64,000 nt of DNA from Clostridiales bacterium. GTDB taxonomy: Bacteria > Bacillota > Clostridia > Lachnospirales > Lachnospiraceae. The notes beneath the pieces were generated by a model. It ran no database searches. It had not been told where the DNA came from and worked only from the letters and a program-made list of their open reading frames with translations. The translations under genes and the position numbers were made by a program. Within the stretch, counting starts at the first letter, position 1. Each line of letters opens with the position of its first letter. Below are positions 8,168-17,639 of the stretch, one piece after another. Location: NCBI GenBank assembly GCA_012839295.1, contig DUNO01000036.1:1-64000 (forward strand), given 5' to 3'.

Positions 8168-8222
8168 CCGGGCAATTTTCTGTAGAGAAAGTCGTATCCG
8201 GGCAATTTTCTATAGAGAAAGT
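8168..8222 (+). repeat. 30-bp direct repeat before tRNA promoter
   Basis: Two nearly identical 25-base units (CCGGGCAATTTTCT-TAGAGAAAGT, starting at 8168 and 8198) with a 30-base period. Each holds a small TTTCT/AGAAA hairpin. The second copy ends 3 bases before the -35 of the tRNA promoter. Confidence 0.75.
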
Positions 8223-8224
8223 GA

Positions 8225-8253
8225 TTGACAATCCATCGGAAAGCAGATATAAT
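8225..8253 (+). promoter_or_regulatory. sigma-A promoter of tRNA-Met
   Basis: TTGACA (8225-8230) and TATAAT (8248-8253) separated by exactly 17 bases, a perfect consensus. Transcription would start about 10 bases before the tRNA. Confidence 0.9.
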
Positions 8254-8268
8254 AAAGTTCGTCACTTT

Positions 8269-8342
8269 GGCGAAGTAGCTCAGTTGGCGAGAGCACGCGG
8301 TTCATACCCGCGGTGTCGGCGGTTCAAATCCGTCCTTCGCTA
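8269..8342 (+). tRNA. tRNA-Met (anticodon CAU)
   Basis: 74-base cloverleaf: acceptor GGCGAAG/CTTCGCT with a first G-U pair, D arm GCTC...GAGC, anticodon stem CGCGG/CCGCG around loop TTCATAC with anticodon CAT, T arm GGCGG-TTCAAAT-CCGTC, discriminator A. CCA is not encoded. The anticodon stem lacks the GGG/CCC pairs of initiator tRNA, so an elongator tRNA-Met is the likeliest identity. A lysidine-modified tRNA-Ile with the same anticodon cannot be excluded by anticodon alone. Confidence 0.93.
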
Positions 8343-8360
8343 TTAAAGGTTCAACAACGC

Positions 8361-8412
8361 AAAAAAGGCTGTAGTCCCACGAACAAATTGTTTGTGAAGC
8401 TACAGCTTTTTT
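8361..8412. terminator. bidirectional terminator, tRNA and chemoreceptor
   Basis: AAAAAAGGCTGTAG pairs with CTACAGCTTTTTT, with a second inner hairpin (ACAAA/TTTGT). The A and T runs on the two sides let it serve both the tRNA from the left and the reverse-strand chemoreceptor gene from the right. Confidence 0.85.
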
Positions 8413-8432
8413 AATTCCCGGATCCTTCTATT

Positions 8433-10142
8433 TTAAATCTTAAATTTCTGCACCAAAGCATTTAAGCTGTCCGCAATCTCCGACTGCCTGACGGACATGG
8501 CGGAAATCTGATCCACGGCCTGGGTGGTCTTGCCCATGCTGCTTAGGATGGCTTCAGAGCTGTTGGTGGTATTTTGCATATTGCCGGCAATGCTCTGGAT
8601 TACGCTGCTGATTTCTTCCGTGGAGGCGTTCATTTCCTGTGACATGGAAGCGGTATCCTGTGAGAACTCATTTACAAAGATGGCGTCATGGTCATAGCTT
8701 TCACCGGTGCTTACCAACAGGTCGTAATCGGAGAGAACCTGCTGGTCAATAAAATTAAGCAGTTCCGTAGAGCTTACCTCCAAATCCCGGAAGGCTCCCT
8801 GGACATCAATGATGACGTGGTTGATTTCGTTTGCATATTCCGTTGATTTTTCTGCCAGCTGGCGGATTTCATTGGCAACCACGGCAAAGCCCCTGCCTGC
8901 CTCCCCGGCCCTTGCAGATTCGATGGAGGCATTTAAGGACAGCAGGTTGGTCTGCTCCGCAATATTTGAAATGGCGTTCAATATCATCAGAACCTCGTCT
9001 ACCACCTTACCCTTATCAATTGCCTTTACCATGCTCTCATGCTTTTCTGAATAGATCTGCTCAGCCCGGGTCCTGGAGGTCATGCCCTGGGATTTAACGC
9101 TGTCCGCACGTTTTCTGATCTCATTAGACTGCTCGTGGCCGTTATCAGCGATGGAGGCCAGCTGGGTGATACCGGAATCCACCTGCTCAATTGTGGCGGA
9201 TAATTCCTCGGTCACGGCATTGATATCCATAACATCCTTGACGATGCTTTCCGTATTGTGGTTGATATTGCTAAAATCCTCTGACAATTCTTCAATCGTC
9301 GCAGACAGCTCCTCGCTGGAAGCGGATACCTCCTGTGCCTGGGAGATTATCTGGTTCACTAACTGCTTCAGGTTTTGCTGGGATTGGTTCAGGGCGCTGA
9401 TTAAGGTACCGAATTCATCCTTGTTCCTGGAGGTAACCTGGAGGGTTAAGTCGCCGTTTCCAATGGACTGTGCTAATAAAATTCCCTTCTTTAAGGAATT
9501 TTTGATGTACCTTGACATCAGGATTCCCAGCAGGACCGATAAGACAAAGCTGACAGCAAGTGCGGTATACATAAATAGGATTACCGAATTGGAATAGGCT
9601 TCGTTTTGGTCATGTGATTCATCAGCTCTTTGGATATTGCCGCTGATTAAGGAATCTAAGGACTTTTCCATGTCAAACCTTGTGTAGGTTATGTTTGGGA
9701 GGATATGGTTAGCGCTTTGAAAATCACCATCAACTGCATATTCAATCAGCTTCTGGGTTCCCTCCCTGTATTTTTCCAGGTTGTTTTGAAAGAGTTCCCA
9801 GGTAACAATATCATTTTCGTCAACGATACGGGGAGTTAAGTCGTTTATTGAGGTCAGGATACTACCCATGAGAATGTTGATTTTTTGGGCGTCTGCCTGG
9901 ACGGTATGGGAATTATCTGAACCGACCAGCTCAATCAGGTAGCCCCTTATTTCCAAAAGATCTTCTTTGATTTCATGGAAATCATTAATATTTTGAAGGT
10001 GGACGTTATACATGGTGGAGGTATTGCGTCCCATTTCCTTGATACAGAATATGCCGATGAGGCATACCGCACTTATTATGATACTTGTTGTTAGAAAGCT
10101 AAGAATCAATTTGGTTCTAACTGATATTTTTTTTAATAGCAT
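8433..10142 (-). CDS. methyl-accepting chemotaxis protein
   Basis: Transmembrane chemoreceptor that controls the CheA kinase. Layout: first membrane segment at about residues 12-34, a roughly 150-residue helical extracellular domain of the four-helix-bundle type, second membrane segment at about 190-212, a HAMP linker, then a long coiled-coil signalling domain. The hairpin tip is visible as [42 protein letters not shown]. 569 residues is normal. It is a single gene inserted between the tRNA and spoIIE in opposite direction, interrupting the usual block. Ligand unknown. Confidence 0.92.
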   Translation of the reverse strand: MLLKKISVRTKLILSFLTTSIIISAVCLIGIFCIKEMGRNTSTMYNVHLQNINDFHEIKEDLLEIRGYLIELVGSDNSHTVQADAQKINILMGSILTSINDLTPRIVDENDIVTWELFQNNLEKYREGTQKLIEYAVDGDFQSANHILPNITYTRFDMEKSLDSLISGNIQRADESHDQNEAYSNSVILFMYTALAVSFVLSVLLGILMSRYIKNSLKKGILLAQSIGNGDLTLQVTSRNKDEFGTLISALNQSQQNLKQLVNQIISQAQEVSASSEELSATIEELSEDFSNINHNTESIVKDVMDINAVTEELSATIEQVDSGITQLASIADNGHEQSNEIRKRADSVKSQGMTSRTRAEQIYSEKHESMVKAIDKGKVVDEVLMILNAISNIAEQTNLLSLNASIESARAGEAGRGFAVVANEIRQLAEKSTEYANEINHVIIDVQGAFRDLEVSSTELLNFIDQQVLSDYDLLVSTGESYDHDAIFVNEFSQDTASMSQEMNASTEEISSVIQSIAGNMQNTTNSSEAILSSMGKTTQAVDQISAMSVRQSEIADSLNALVQKFKI

Positions 10143-10577
10143 AACTTCTCCATTCCGACCTTACGTTGTAGTTTCTAAATTCAGCTGCCCAAAGATGATA
10201 TCAGGAAGCATTTTCCAAGTATGGCTTGGCTAAATCTATTTTATGATTATAACAAGTTGTTCGACTTTTTTCTAGATTTATTTCCATAAAATACATTTGT
10301 TTAATTAAAAAAAATTCAGTATATTTCCATAATATATGCTTTTGGAAGGTGATTTCCTAGTATTCCCATATAAATACATAAAAACATATATTTTAACAGC
10401 CTTATAATGGCTAAATTATAATTTTGAACTGTAGCTTTAGGAAACAATTTAAGGGGGCGCTTTAGGAGGCTAGGGGACAGGCTGATGGTCTTAACGATAA
10501 TTAGGGCTTTTTTTATGAGGTTTTTCGAGATTGTATGGTTTTCTTGTCAGAAAGTTTTAAGGAAACAGGGATTTGTT
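10143..10577. promoter_or_regulatory. divergent promoter region, chemoreceptor/spoIIE
   Basis: AT-rich spacer. On the reverse strand TATAAT (10242-10247) with a weak -35 (TAGAAA, 17 bases further) may drive the chemoreceptor. Heptamers resembling the Spo0A box occur at 10524-10530 (TTCGAGA, 6 of 7 to the reverse box TTCGACA) and 10545-10551 (TGTCAGA, 5 of 7), just upstream of the spoIIE promoter. Confidence 0.45.
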
Positions 10578-10610
10578 TTGACAAAGATTTTAAAAAGCGC
10601 TCCCTATAAT
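10578..10610 (+). promoter_or_regulatory. spoIIE promoter with 21-base spacer
   Basis: TTGACA (10578-10583) and TATAAT (10605-10610) are both perfect but 21 bases apart. A 17-base spacer would be normal. Spo0A-activated sigma-A promoters of B. subtilis such as spoIIG and spoIIE are known for 21-22 base spacing, so this looks like the conserved Spo0A-dependent promoter. Confidence 0.7.
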
Positions 10611-10738
10611 TACAACACGACCTTTAAGCACAATCTGCTTTGACGGGAATAGTGCTACACGTTTTTATTTTTTATTATTAGAGATTGTATGCATTGTATG
10701 TATTTACATCCAGGTGAATCAGGAGGAGAGTATGTAAT

Positions 10739-13027
10739 ATGAAAGGTATCAGCAGCAAAGCATTTTTAGTTTATGTGATTGGATTTATGGTAGCCAGGGC
10801 ATCTTTTTATGGTATTGATCCTTTGGCGATTGCATATTTTATGGCAGTTTGTACGACGGGCCTTAGTAAGGGGCTAAATTGTCTTGTGATTTTTCTTAGC
10901 CTTGTTACAATCATGGAGCCTATGCAGGCGGTGAGATATACTTTAGCCATGGTAGCGACAATCATCTTATTGGAATCACCCCTGCTACGGAAACGCAATA
11001 TACCGAAAATAATCCATTATTCCATGGCTCCCATATTACTTGGGATCATTTCATTAACGGATCTGTTCTCACAGGGGATAACAGGCAGGGGAGCCTGGCT
11101 GGCAGCCCTGGAGTGTGTGGTGGCAGTAGTTGCCGTATTCATATTCAAGCATGGCATTGACTATATCCTGCAGGGAGGGAAGGGCTACAAGATGACGAAT
11201 GAGCAGATGGTCAGTGTAGCAGCCCTCATGGCCATTGTCATTTATGCAATTCCCCAGTATCACAACAGTTATTTTTCGCCCCTGGAAACCGTTGTTTATT
11301 TTACAATCTTATTTTTTACGTATAAATACGGGGTGGGCCAGGGAACAATTACAGGTGCGGTTTGTGGTTTTGCCCTATTTTTGCGGGGGGCGGATGTGGC
11401 AGATATCGGAGTCTATACGATGATGGGAATTGTAGCAGCCATTTTCCGTGAAATGGGCAGATTCCCGACGGCAATGATCTATATGATAGTGGCGGCAGTC
11501 ATGGGGGTTGTTAATAAGGAAATGGAATTGACAATACCTCAGATCAGCGCATTAGTTTCCGCCGTCCTTGTATTTCTTTTGATTCCCGGGAGTCTGATCT
11601 ATAGAACGGATGCCGCCGGCGGCACAGGGCGGCAGGAGCAGCTTGCAGCGCAAAATTTAAAAAAGATAGCAAAGGCGAGAATGAAGATATTTTCCGAATC
11701 CTTCCTGAAGCTCTCCAAAACTCTGGATACCATAGCGGAGCAGCAGACAAAGCTAAAGCAGCAGGAGGTTAACCGGATTTTTGAGGATATTTCAGAGAAG
11801 CTTTGTAAAAACTGTGACCAGTGCACTGATTGCTGGGAGCATAATTTTAAGCAGACCTATGAGGCAGCCAGCCTGATGTTTGAAAAGGCCCAGGAGAAGG
11901 GTGTCCTCAGTGTGGAGGACATTCCCGCCCAGTTCCTGTCGGACTGTATCAGTGCGGAGGAATTTATTGCAGAGACAAACCGGGGCTTTGAGATTGCGAA
12001 GCTTAACCGTATCTGGCATAACCGTATCTCGGAGAGCAGGGAGGTAATCGCGGAGCAGCTAAAGGAGGTATCCTCCGTCATCCAGGAGATTACAGGGGAT
12101 ATTTATGAGACAGCCCAGGGAGCAAGATCCGACGAAGAGCGTGTGGTCAGGGCACTTAAGGCAGAGCATATCCATGTAAAGGATATTACTATCTTCGAAC
12201 GGGGGGAGAACAGGAAGGAAATTTACCTCAGTGCCGCCTGCCAGGGCGGGCGCTGCGTGACGGCGAAGGAGGCGGCCGCTGTTATTTCAGAGGTGCTTTC
12301 TAATAAAATGAAGGTATCTGAGGCTTCTAAATCCGTTATCACCAAGGACTATGAGAATTTTGCATTTATGACGGATACCAAATTCAAGGTATTAACGGGG
12401 GTCGCCCGTGCGATGAAGGAAAATGTATCCGGTGATAATTTTTCCCTGCTTAAGCTTGACTCAGGGGAATTCATGATTGCGATTTCGGATGGAATGGGGA
12501 CAGGAAAGGAGGCGGCCCAGGAGAGCGAGACAGTAATGTCACTGCTGGAGCAGATGATCGAAGCGGGCTTTCGGGCAGAGACGGCAATTAAGCTGATTAA
12601 CTCCAGCCTGGTACTTAAGGCCGACCAACAGATTTTTTCCACCGTTGATTTAAACCTGATCAATTTGTTCTCCGGAATGTGTGAATTTATTAAGATCGGT
12701 GCGGCTGCAACCTTTATTAAACGGGATAACTGGGTGGAGACAATCACCTCCACCACACTGCCCATCGGCATGTTTGGCAATGTGGATTATGACACCGTTA
12801 CGAAGAAGCTGTATGAAGGGGATATCATCATCATGGTGACGGACGGGGTATTGGACTGCATTGAAGAAGAGGACAAGGAGGCTTATATGGAGAAGCTCAT
12901 CATGGAAATCCGGAGCAATAACGTCCAGGAAATTGCAAACCGAATCCTGGAGGCAACACTTTCAAAGAGTAATTATGTCCCAAGGGACGATATGACGGTA
13001 ATAACTGCCGGAATATGGTTAAAATAG
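10739..13027 (+). CDS. spoIIE: stage II sporulation protein E, phosphatase
   Basis: Membrane-bound PP2C-type phosphatase that dephosphorylates SpoIIAA in the forespore and so activates sigma-F; it also acts at the polar septum with FtsZ. About ten hydrophobic segments fill residues 1-300, then a central regulatory region with a cysteine cluster (CKNCDQCTDC, about 358-367), then the PP2C domain from about 570 with the metal motifs ISDGMGTGKEA and VTDGVLDC. 762 residues is slightly short of the Bacillus protein but typical for clostridia. AGGAGG precedes the ATG. Confidence 0.95.
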   Translation: MKGISSKAFLVYVIGFMVARASFYGIDPLAIAYFMAVCTTGLSKGLNCLVIFLSLVTIMEPMQAVRYTLAMVATIILLESPLLRKRNIPKIIHYSMAPILLGIISLTDLFSQGITGRGAWLAALECVVAVVAVFIFKHGIDYILQGGKGYKMTNEQMVSVAALMAIVIYAIPQYHNSYFSPLETVVYFTILFFTYKYGVGQGTITGAVCGFALFLRGADVADIGVYTMMGIVAAIFREMGRFPTAMIYMIVAAVMGVVNKEMELTIPQISALVSAVLVFLLIPGSLIYRTDAAGGTGRQEQLAAQNLKKIAKARMKIFSESFLKLSKTLDTIAEQQTKLKQQEVNRIFEDISEKLCKNCDQCTDCWEHNFKQTYEAASLMFEKAQEKGVLSVEDIPAQFLSDCISAEEFIAETNRGFEIAKLNRIWHNRISESREVIAEQLKEVSSVIQEITGDIYETAQGARSDEERVVRALKAEHIHVKDITIFERGENRKEIYLSAACQGGRCVTAKEAAAVISEVLSNKMKVSEASKSVITKDYENFAFMTDTKFKVLTGVARAMKENVSGDNFSLLKLDSGEFMIAISDGMGTGKEAAQESETVMSLLEQMIEAGFRAETAIKLINSSLVLKADQQIFSTVDLNLINLFSGMCEFIKIGAAATFIKRDNWVETITSTTLPIGMFGNVDYDTVTKKLYEGDIIIMVTDGVLDCIEEEDKEAYMEKLIMEIRSNNVQEIANRILEATLSKSNYVPRDDMTVITAGIWLK

Positions 13028-13084
13028 AAATAGTCCTTGAAAAACCGTTGAAATATCGTAACAAATAGATTATGATACTACAAG

Positions 13085-13195
13085 ATGAACCAGCGGCGGC
13101 TTGCCATGGATGCGGCCCCGGCGAGCAGCGTTCTTCCCAATTATGTTTGTGCTGCCTACGGCAGCATGTCGGGAAGGTTGGAAGAAGTAAAATAG
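13085..13195 (+). other. structured spacer with a possible 36-codon ORF
   Basis: GC-rich stretch between spoIIE and tilS. It can fold as two hairpins: GCGGCTTGCC with GGCGAGCAGC (9 of 10 pairs), and CTTCCC...TGCTGCC-TAC-GGCAGCA...GGGAAG. The same bases also read as an open frame from ATG 13085 to TAG 13193-13195, but without a visible ribosome binding site. RNA structure or a small protein are both possible; neither is established. Confidence 0.3.
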
Positions 13196-13197
13196 GT

Positions 13198-13269
13198 GAA
13201 CGAAGGTGGGACCGGGTCCATGCCGGCACGTTCATAGGATTGTGTTGTATAAAGGGCATGGACATTATT
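13198..13269 (+). promoter_or_regulatory. SD-hairpin-start element, copy A (tilS)
   Basis: Shine-Dalgarno-like GAAGGTGGG (13202-13210), then ACCGG, then stem GTCCATGCC (13216-13224) paired with GGCATGGAC (13255-13263), then ATTATT and the tilS ATG at 13270. With the hairpin folded, the Shine-Dalgarno and start codon are 11 bases apart. Related copies lie at 24822-24889 and 28566-28633. Confidence 0.7.
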
Positions 13270-14715
13270 ATGGTTAAAAAAGTATTCGACTATGTAAAGA
13301 AACATCATATGATAAACCAGGGGGATAGGATTGTCGTCGGTGTATCCGGGGGCGCTGATTCTGTCTGCCTTTTGTATGTGTTAAAGGCGCTTTCCCTGGA
13401 AATTCCCTGCACCTTATTGGCGGTGCACGTAAACCATGGAATCCGTGGAGAGGCAGCAGCCGGGGATGAACAATATGTGAAGGAAACCTGCCTGGAGCTG
13501 GGTATCGATTTTTATGCCTTCCATATTGATGTCAGGGGTATGGCCGCAGTGCAGGGCTTATCGGAAGAGGAAGCAGGAAGAAATGCCAGGTACCAGGCAT
13601 TTCTGGAAATATGTAAGAGAAATAAGTGTAATAAAATTGCGGTTGCGCATAATATGAATGATAATGCTGAGACAGTTCTTTTCCATCTGCTGCGGGGTGC
13701 CGGGATGAAGGGCCTTTCCGGCATTGAACCGGTACGCAGCCTAAAAACGGAGGCAGGAAAGGTGCTGCTGGTACGGCCCCTCCTGCAGGTAGAAAGGTAT
13801 GAAATAGAAAATTATCTCAGGGAAGAGGGTATCACCTACCGGACGGATGCCACGAACCTTACGGAGGATTATAGCAGAAATAAGATCCGCAATGTGATAC
13901 TTGCCTATGCGGTAAAGGAAATTAATTCAGGTGCGGTCCGTAATATCAATGAATCTGCCCTGAAAATAGGTGAGGCGCTGGAGTTTATTGATGCCTGTGT
14001 GGCAGATAAATATCCGGGGGTTGTAAGTAAAGAGAAGGATAGTTATTTTATTAAGATAGAGGCGCTGGGAAAGGAAGCGGAGGTTATCAGGAAGGGCCTG
14101 GTCCGCAAGGTGCTTGGGCAGCTGTCCGGTAATCTGAAAGGACTGGAAGCAAAGCATGTGGAGGCTGTCCTTAAGCTTACAAAGAAGCAGGTGGGGAAAT
14201 TAGTCCATTTGCCCCGTGGGATCCTGGCCAGCCGTGAATATGGGTCAATCAGACTATTTAAGAAAGAAGAAACCGCCGAAAAGGAGGCGGGGGAGGGGAT
14301 GTCTCCGATCCGCCCCAGCATCCCGGGAAAGTGTTTTATTCCTCAAAAAGGAAAGTTTTTGGAGACCCAGATATTAAATTACGAAAAAAACATGCCAATC
14401 CCGAAAAACAGTTGTATGAAGTGGTTTGATTATGATAAAATAGAGAATGCTGTTGAAATACGAAATCGTAGGGAAGGCGACTATATCCAGATTAATTCGG
14501 AAGGTGGAAGAAAAAAGCTAAAGGATTTTTTTATTGACCAAAAAATTCCCAAACACCTAAGGGATAGTCAAATTCTGATCGCAGATGGAAGTCATATTAT
14601 GTGGATCCCCTTTGGAGGGGAGCGTATGAGTGAAAGATATAAGGTGGATGAAGCCACCGTAAAAGTACTTTCGATGAAATTGATTGATTTGGAGGAAAAC
14701 AGGAATGACAGGTAA
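13270..14715 (+). CDS. tilS: tRNA(Ile)-lysidine synthetase
   Basis: Joins lysine to the wobble cytidine of tRNA-Ile(CAU) using ATP, changing its reading from AUG to AUA. The PP-loop SGGADSVCLL (about residues 27-36) identifies the N-type ATP pyrophosphatase; the motif HxxNDNAET (AVAHNMNDNAETVLF) and a C-terminal TilS domain ending in ERYKVDEATVKVL follow. 481 residues from the ATG at 13270 is normal; ATG 13258 is an alternative inside the hairpin arm. No good Shine-Dalgarno lies next to either start. It overlaps hpt by 11 bases, as in many Firmicutes. Confidence 0.94.
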   Translation: MVKKVFDYVKKHHMINQGDRIVVGVSGGADSVCLLYVLKALSLEIPCTLLAVHVNHGIRGEAAAGDEQYVKETCLELGIDFYAFHIDVRGMAAVQGLSEEEAGRNARYQAFLEICKRNKCNKIAVAHNMNDNAETVLFHLLRGAGMKGLSGIEPVRSLKTEAGKVLLVRPLLQVERYEIENYLREEGITYRTDATNLTEDYSRNKIRNVILAYAVKEINSGAVRNINESALKIGEALEFIDACVADKYPGVVSKEKDSYFIKIEALGKEAEVIRKGLVRKVLGQLSGNLKGLEAKHVEAVLKLTKKQVGKLVHLPRGILASREYGSIRLFKKEETAEKEAGEGMSPIRPSIPGKCFIPQKGKFLETQILNYEKNMPIPKNSCMKWFDYDKIENAVEIRNRREGDYIQINSEGGRKKLKDFFIDQKIPKHLRDSQILIADGSHIMWIPFGGERMSERYKVDEATVKVLSMKLIDLEENRNDR

Positions 14716-15226
14716 AGTTAAGGAAATGATATCGGAGCTTCAGGTAAACGCGAGAATTAAGGAATTGGCAGAGGAGATCAGCGAGGATTATAAGGGTAAA
14801 GGCATCCATCTGATCTGTATCTTAAAGGGCAGTGTATTTTTTACCTGTGAGCTTGCTAAGAGGCTCACGATTCCGGTAACCATGGACTTTATGTCCGTAT
14901 CCAGCTATGGCAGTGAGACGGTCAGTTCAGGAAGGGTCCGTATTTTGAAGGATTTGGATGAATCTATTCAGGGAAAAGACATATTAATTATAGAAGATAT
15001 TATTGATTCCGGCAACACCCTGTCTTATTTAAAGGAGTTACTTGGGACCAGGGCGCCAAAGTCAATGGAAATCTGTACCTTACTGGATAAGCCGGACCGC
15101 AGGGTTACCAATGTGGATGTTAAATATGTCGGCTTTGTAATTCCGGATGAATTCGTGGTAGGTTATGGACTGGATTATGACCAATACTATAGGAACCTCC
15201 CATTTGTCGGGGTAGTCGGGCAGTAA
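14705..15226 (+). CDS. hpt: hypoxanthine phosphoribosyltransferase
   Basis: Salvages hypoxanthine and guanine with PRPP to IMP and GMP. The PRPP loop is seen as ILIIEDIIDSGNTLSYL (about residues 93-109), with an early LKGS loop and the C-terminal DYDQYYRNLPFVGVV. 173 residues is typical. The start is 14705 because GGAGG lies at 14691-14695 within the end of tilS and the protein then begins as family members do. The tilS-hpt-ftsH order is conserved in Firmicutes. Confidence 0.96.
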   Translation: MTGKVKEMISELQVNARIKELAEEISEDYKGKGIHLICILKGSVFFTCELAKRLTIPVTMDFMSVSSYGSETVSSGRVRILKDLDESIQGKDILIIEDIIDSGNTLSYLKELLGTRAPKSMEICTLLDKPDRRVTNVDVKYVGFVIPDEFVVGYGLDYDQYYRNLPFVGVVGQ

Positions 15227-15312
15227 ATATTAAGCCTTGTATTTAGTTCCGGTAATATAGTAGAATTAGGATAGAGAGCAGCAAGAGAATGCATTAATAA
15301 GGAGGTTGTTTA

Positions 15313-17157
15313 GTGAGAAAACAGATGAAAGGATATGGTTTCTATATCATCATTCTGCTGATTGTGATAGCTACGGTTTATTTATCCCAAAGCTTTGAGT
15401 TTAGCAATTCGGATGAATACTCTTATTCCCAGTTTGTAGATGATATAGACGAGGGGAATGTAAAATCCATTGAGATCAATCCGAATAAGGAGGTGCCGAC
15501 AGGCAGCGTTACAGTTACCCTAACGAGTGATTCGACAAAAACCTTTTATGTACCGGATGTAAAGGACATTGAAAAGCTTGCAGTGGAGAATGACATCGTT
15601 TCCCATATGAATGATGTTCCGCAGGAAAACTGGTTTTTGACCTCAGTACTGCCGTATATTCTGGTATTTATTATTATCATTGTATTATTTTCCTTCCTGT
15701 CCAATCAGGCTTCCATGGGAGGCGGTAACAGCAAGGTCATGAATTTTGGCAAAAGCCGTGCCAAGATGACGACAGAGGAAAATAAAACTACAACATTTAA
15801 GAATGTGGCGGGTTTAGATGAGGAAAAGGATGAATTAAAGGAAATCGTGGATTTCCTTAAATCGCCTAAAAAATATATCCAGGTAGGGGCAAGGATCCCG
15901 AAGGGCGTCCTTTTGGTTGGACCGCCAGGAACCGGTAAGACCTTGCTTGCGAAGGCTGTTGCCGGTGAAGCAGGCGTACCCTTCTTCTCCATCTCAGGCT
16001 CTGACTTTGTTGAGATGTTCGTAGGTGTTGGTGCATCCAGGGTCAGGGATCTGTTCGAGGAAGCGAAGAAGAATTCACCCTGTATCGTATTTATTGATGA
16101 GATTGATGCTGTAGCAAGGAGAAGAGGCACCGGGCTTGGTGGCGGTCATGATGAGAGGGAGCAGACCTTAAACCAGTTGCTGGTGGAGATGGATGGCTTT
16201 GGTGTCAATGAAGGCATTATCGTTATGGCAGCTACAAACCGTGTGGATATCCTGGATCCGGCTATCCTGCGTCCGGGACGCTTTGACCGTAAGGTTACCG
16301 TTGGCCGCCCGGATGTTAAGGGCAGGGAAGAGATCCTGGCAGTACATGCAAAGGGAAAGCCCTTAGGGGATGATGTTGACCTAAAGCAGGTTGCACAGAC
16401 AACGGCGGGCTTTACGGGAGCAGACCTTGAAAACCTGTTAAATGAGGCGGCTATCGGGGCGGCCAGGGAAAACCGGAGCTATATTAATGATGAGGATATT
16501 AAGAGGTCTTTCATCAAGGTTGGAATCGGTACCGAGAAAAAGAGCAAGGTTATTACAGATAAAGAAAAAAGAATTACGGCATATCATGAGGCGGGGCACG
16601 CAATCTTGTTCCACAAGCTTCCTGATGTGGGTCCGGTATATACTATTTCCATTATTCCTACGGGTAACGGAGCAGCCGGCTTTACCATGCCGCTTCCGGA
16701 AAAGGATGAGATGTTCCATACAAAGGGCAGGATGAGACAGGAGATTATCGTAGATCTTGGCGGAAGGGCAGCAGAAGAAATGGTTTTTGATGATGTCACT
16801 ACGGGAGCTTCCCAGGATATCAAGGTTGCAACCAAGGCGGCAAGGGCGATGATTACCCGTTACGGCTTCTCAGAGGCAATCGGTATGGTGAATTATGAGA
16901 ACGATGATGATGAAGTATTCATCGGAAGGGATCTGGCCCATACCAGAAGCTATAGTGAAAGCGTGGCGAACCGCATTGATGATGAGGTCCGTAAGATCAT
17001 TGATGAATGCTATGCAGAGGCTAAGAGGATTCTGCTGGAGAATAAGGATGTCTTAGAAGCTTGTGCCGACCTTTTGATTAAGAAGGAACGGATTACAAGG
17101 GAAGAGTTTGAAGCCTTGTTTGAGGATAAGGCTGCTGCTGGCTCTGGTCAGGTATAA
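15313..17157 (+). CDS. ftsH: ATP-dependent zinc metalloprotease FtsH
   Basis: Membrane-anchored AAA+ protease that removes misfolded membrane proteins and regulators. Two membrane segments (about residues 7-26 and 113-135) flank a short extracellular part. The AAA module has Walker A GPPGTGKT, Walker B FIDEID and the second region of homology ending RPGRFDR; the protease domain carries the zinc motif HEAGH. 614 residues is normal. The start is GTG at 15313, 7 bases after GGAGG. It closes the sporulation block. Confidence 0.97.
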   Translation: MRKQMKGYGFYIIILLIVIATVYLSQSFEFSNSDEYSYSQFVDDIDEGNVKSIEINPNKEVPTGSVTVTLTSDSTKTFYVPDVKDIEKLAVENDIVSHMNDVPQENWFLTSVLPYILVFIIIIVLFSFLSNQASMGGGNSKVMNFGKSRAKMTTEENKTTTFKNVAGLDEEKDELKEIVDFLKSPKKYIQVGARIPKGVLLVGPPGTGKTLLAKAVAGEAGVPFFSISGSDFVEMFVGVGASRVRDLFEEAKKNSPCIVFIDEIDAVARRRGTGLGGGHDEREQTLNQLLVEMDGFGVNEGIIVMAATNRVDILDPAILRPGRFDRKVTVGRPDVKGREEILAVHAKGKPLGDDVDLKQVAQTTAGFTGADLENLLNEAAIGAARENRSYINDEDIKRSFIKVGIGTEKKSKVITDKEKRITAYHEAGHAILFHKLPDVGPVYTISIIPTGNGAAGFTMPLPEKDEMFHTKGRMRQEIIVDLGGRAAEEMVFDDVTTGASQDIKVATKAARAMITRYGFSEAIGMVNYENDDDEVFIGRDLAHTRSYSESVANRIDDEVRKIIDECYAEAKRILLENKDVLEACADLLIKKERITREEFEALFEDKAAAGSGQV

Positions 17158-17317
17158 GGCATGGATAGATAATTGTGCAATATGACGAAAAAAAGAGCAA
17201 AATTTTGTGAAGTTTGTGCACACTTATTTATAGAAGCGTGTTATACTATGTTTGTAAACCCCAATACATTATATAGTTTTTGCTACACCCCCATAAGTAA
17301 CAAAAATACCTTCTCCG

Positions 17318-17348
17318 AAAAAGGGCAGTCCCATAACTGCCCTTTTTT
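17318..17348 (+). terminator. terminator after ftsH
   Basis: GGGCAG/CTGCCC hairpin flanked by A and T runs. It lies 160 bases after ftsH. TATACT at 17242-17247 could also start a short RNA that ends here, but no -35 at proper spacing was found. Confidence 0.75.
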
Positions 17349-17523
17349 ACGTTTAAAAAATTGTGGGATTTGAGTGTTAAAAGCTCCTATTCATCTTTTT
17401 AAGTATTTGTTGGCTTCTGACACCCAAATCTGGTGTAGTTCCCGCGATGACGTAAAAGAATAAAAATAACGACCGGGGATGATTTGCTTGGCCGGCCGTT
17501 AATATAAAATTCTTATTTGTTAT

Positions 17524-17594
17524 TTGCAGTAACGTAGATAGGGTAGTGGTTTACATACTTGCAGTAACGTAGGTAGGATTAGTGGTTTACATAC
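17524..17594. repeat. 35/36-bp direct repeat, two copies
   Basis: Two adjacent copies (17524-17558 and 17559-17594) of TTGCAGTAACGTAG...TTTACATAC differing at a few positions. They lie between the ends of ftsH and the reverse-strand DUF2156 gene. A weak hairpin (ACGACCGG/CCGGCCGT, about 17470-17500) just before may terminate that gene. Confidence 0.8.
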
Positions 17595-17639
17595 AATTAT
17601 TATAGCATGGTGATGAGTGTGTGTTTTATGATATATTAG

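Noticed and set aside
8809-9597. Forward-strand open frames opposite the chemoreceptor gene
   Set aside because: They mirror the regular heptad coding of the chemoreceptor coiled coil and lack ribosome binding sites.
17205-17348. Small RNA between ftsH and the 36-bp repeat
   Set aside because: A TATACT -10 and a terminator exist, but no -35 at normal spacing was found, so the terminator is better explained as that of ftsH.
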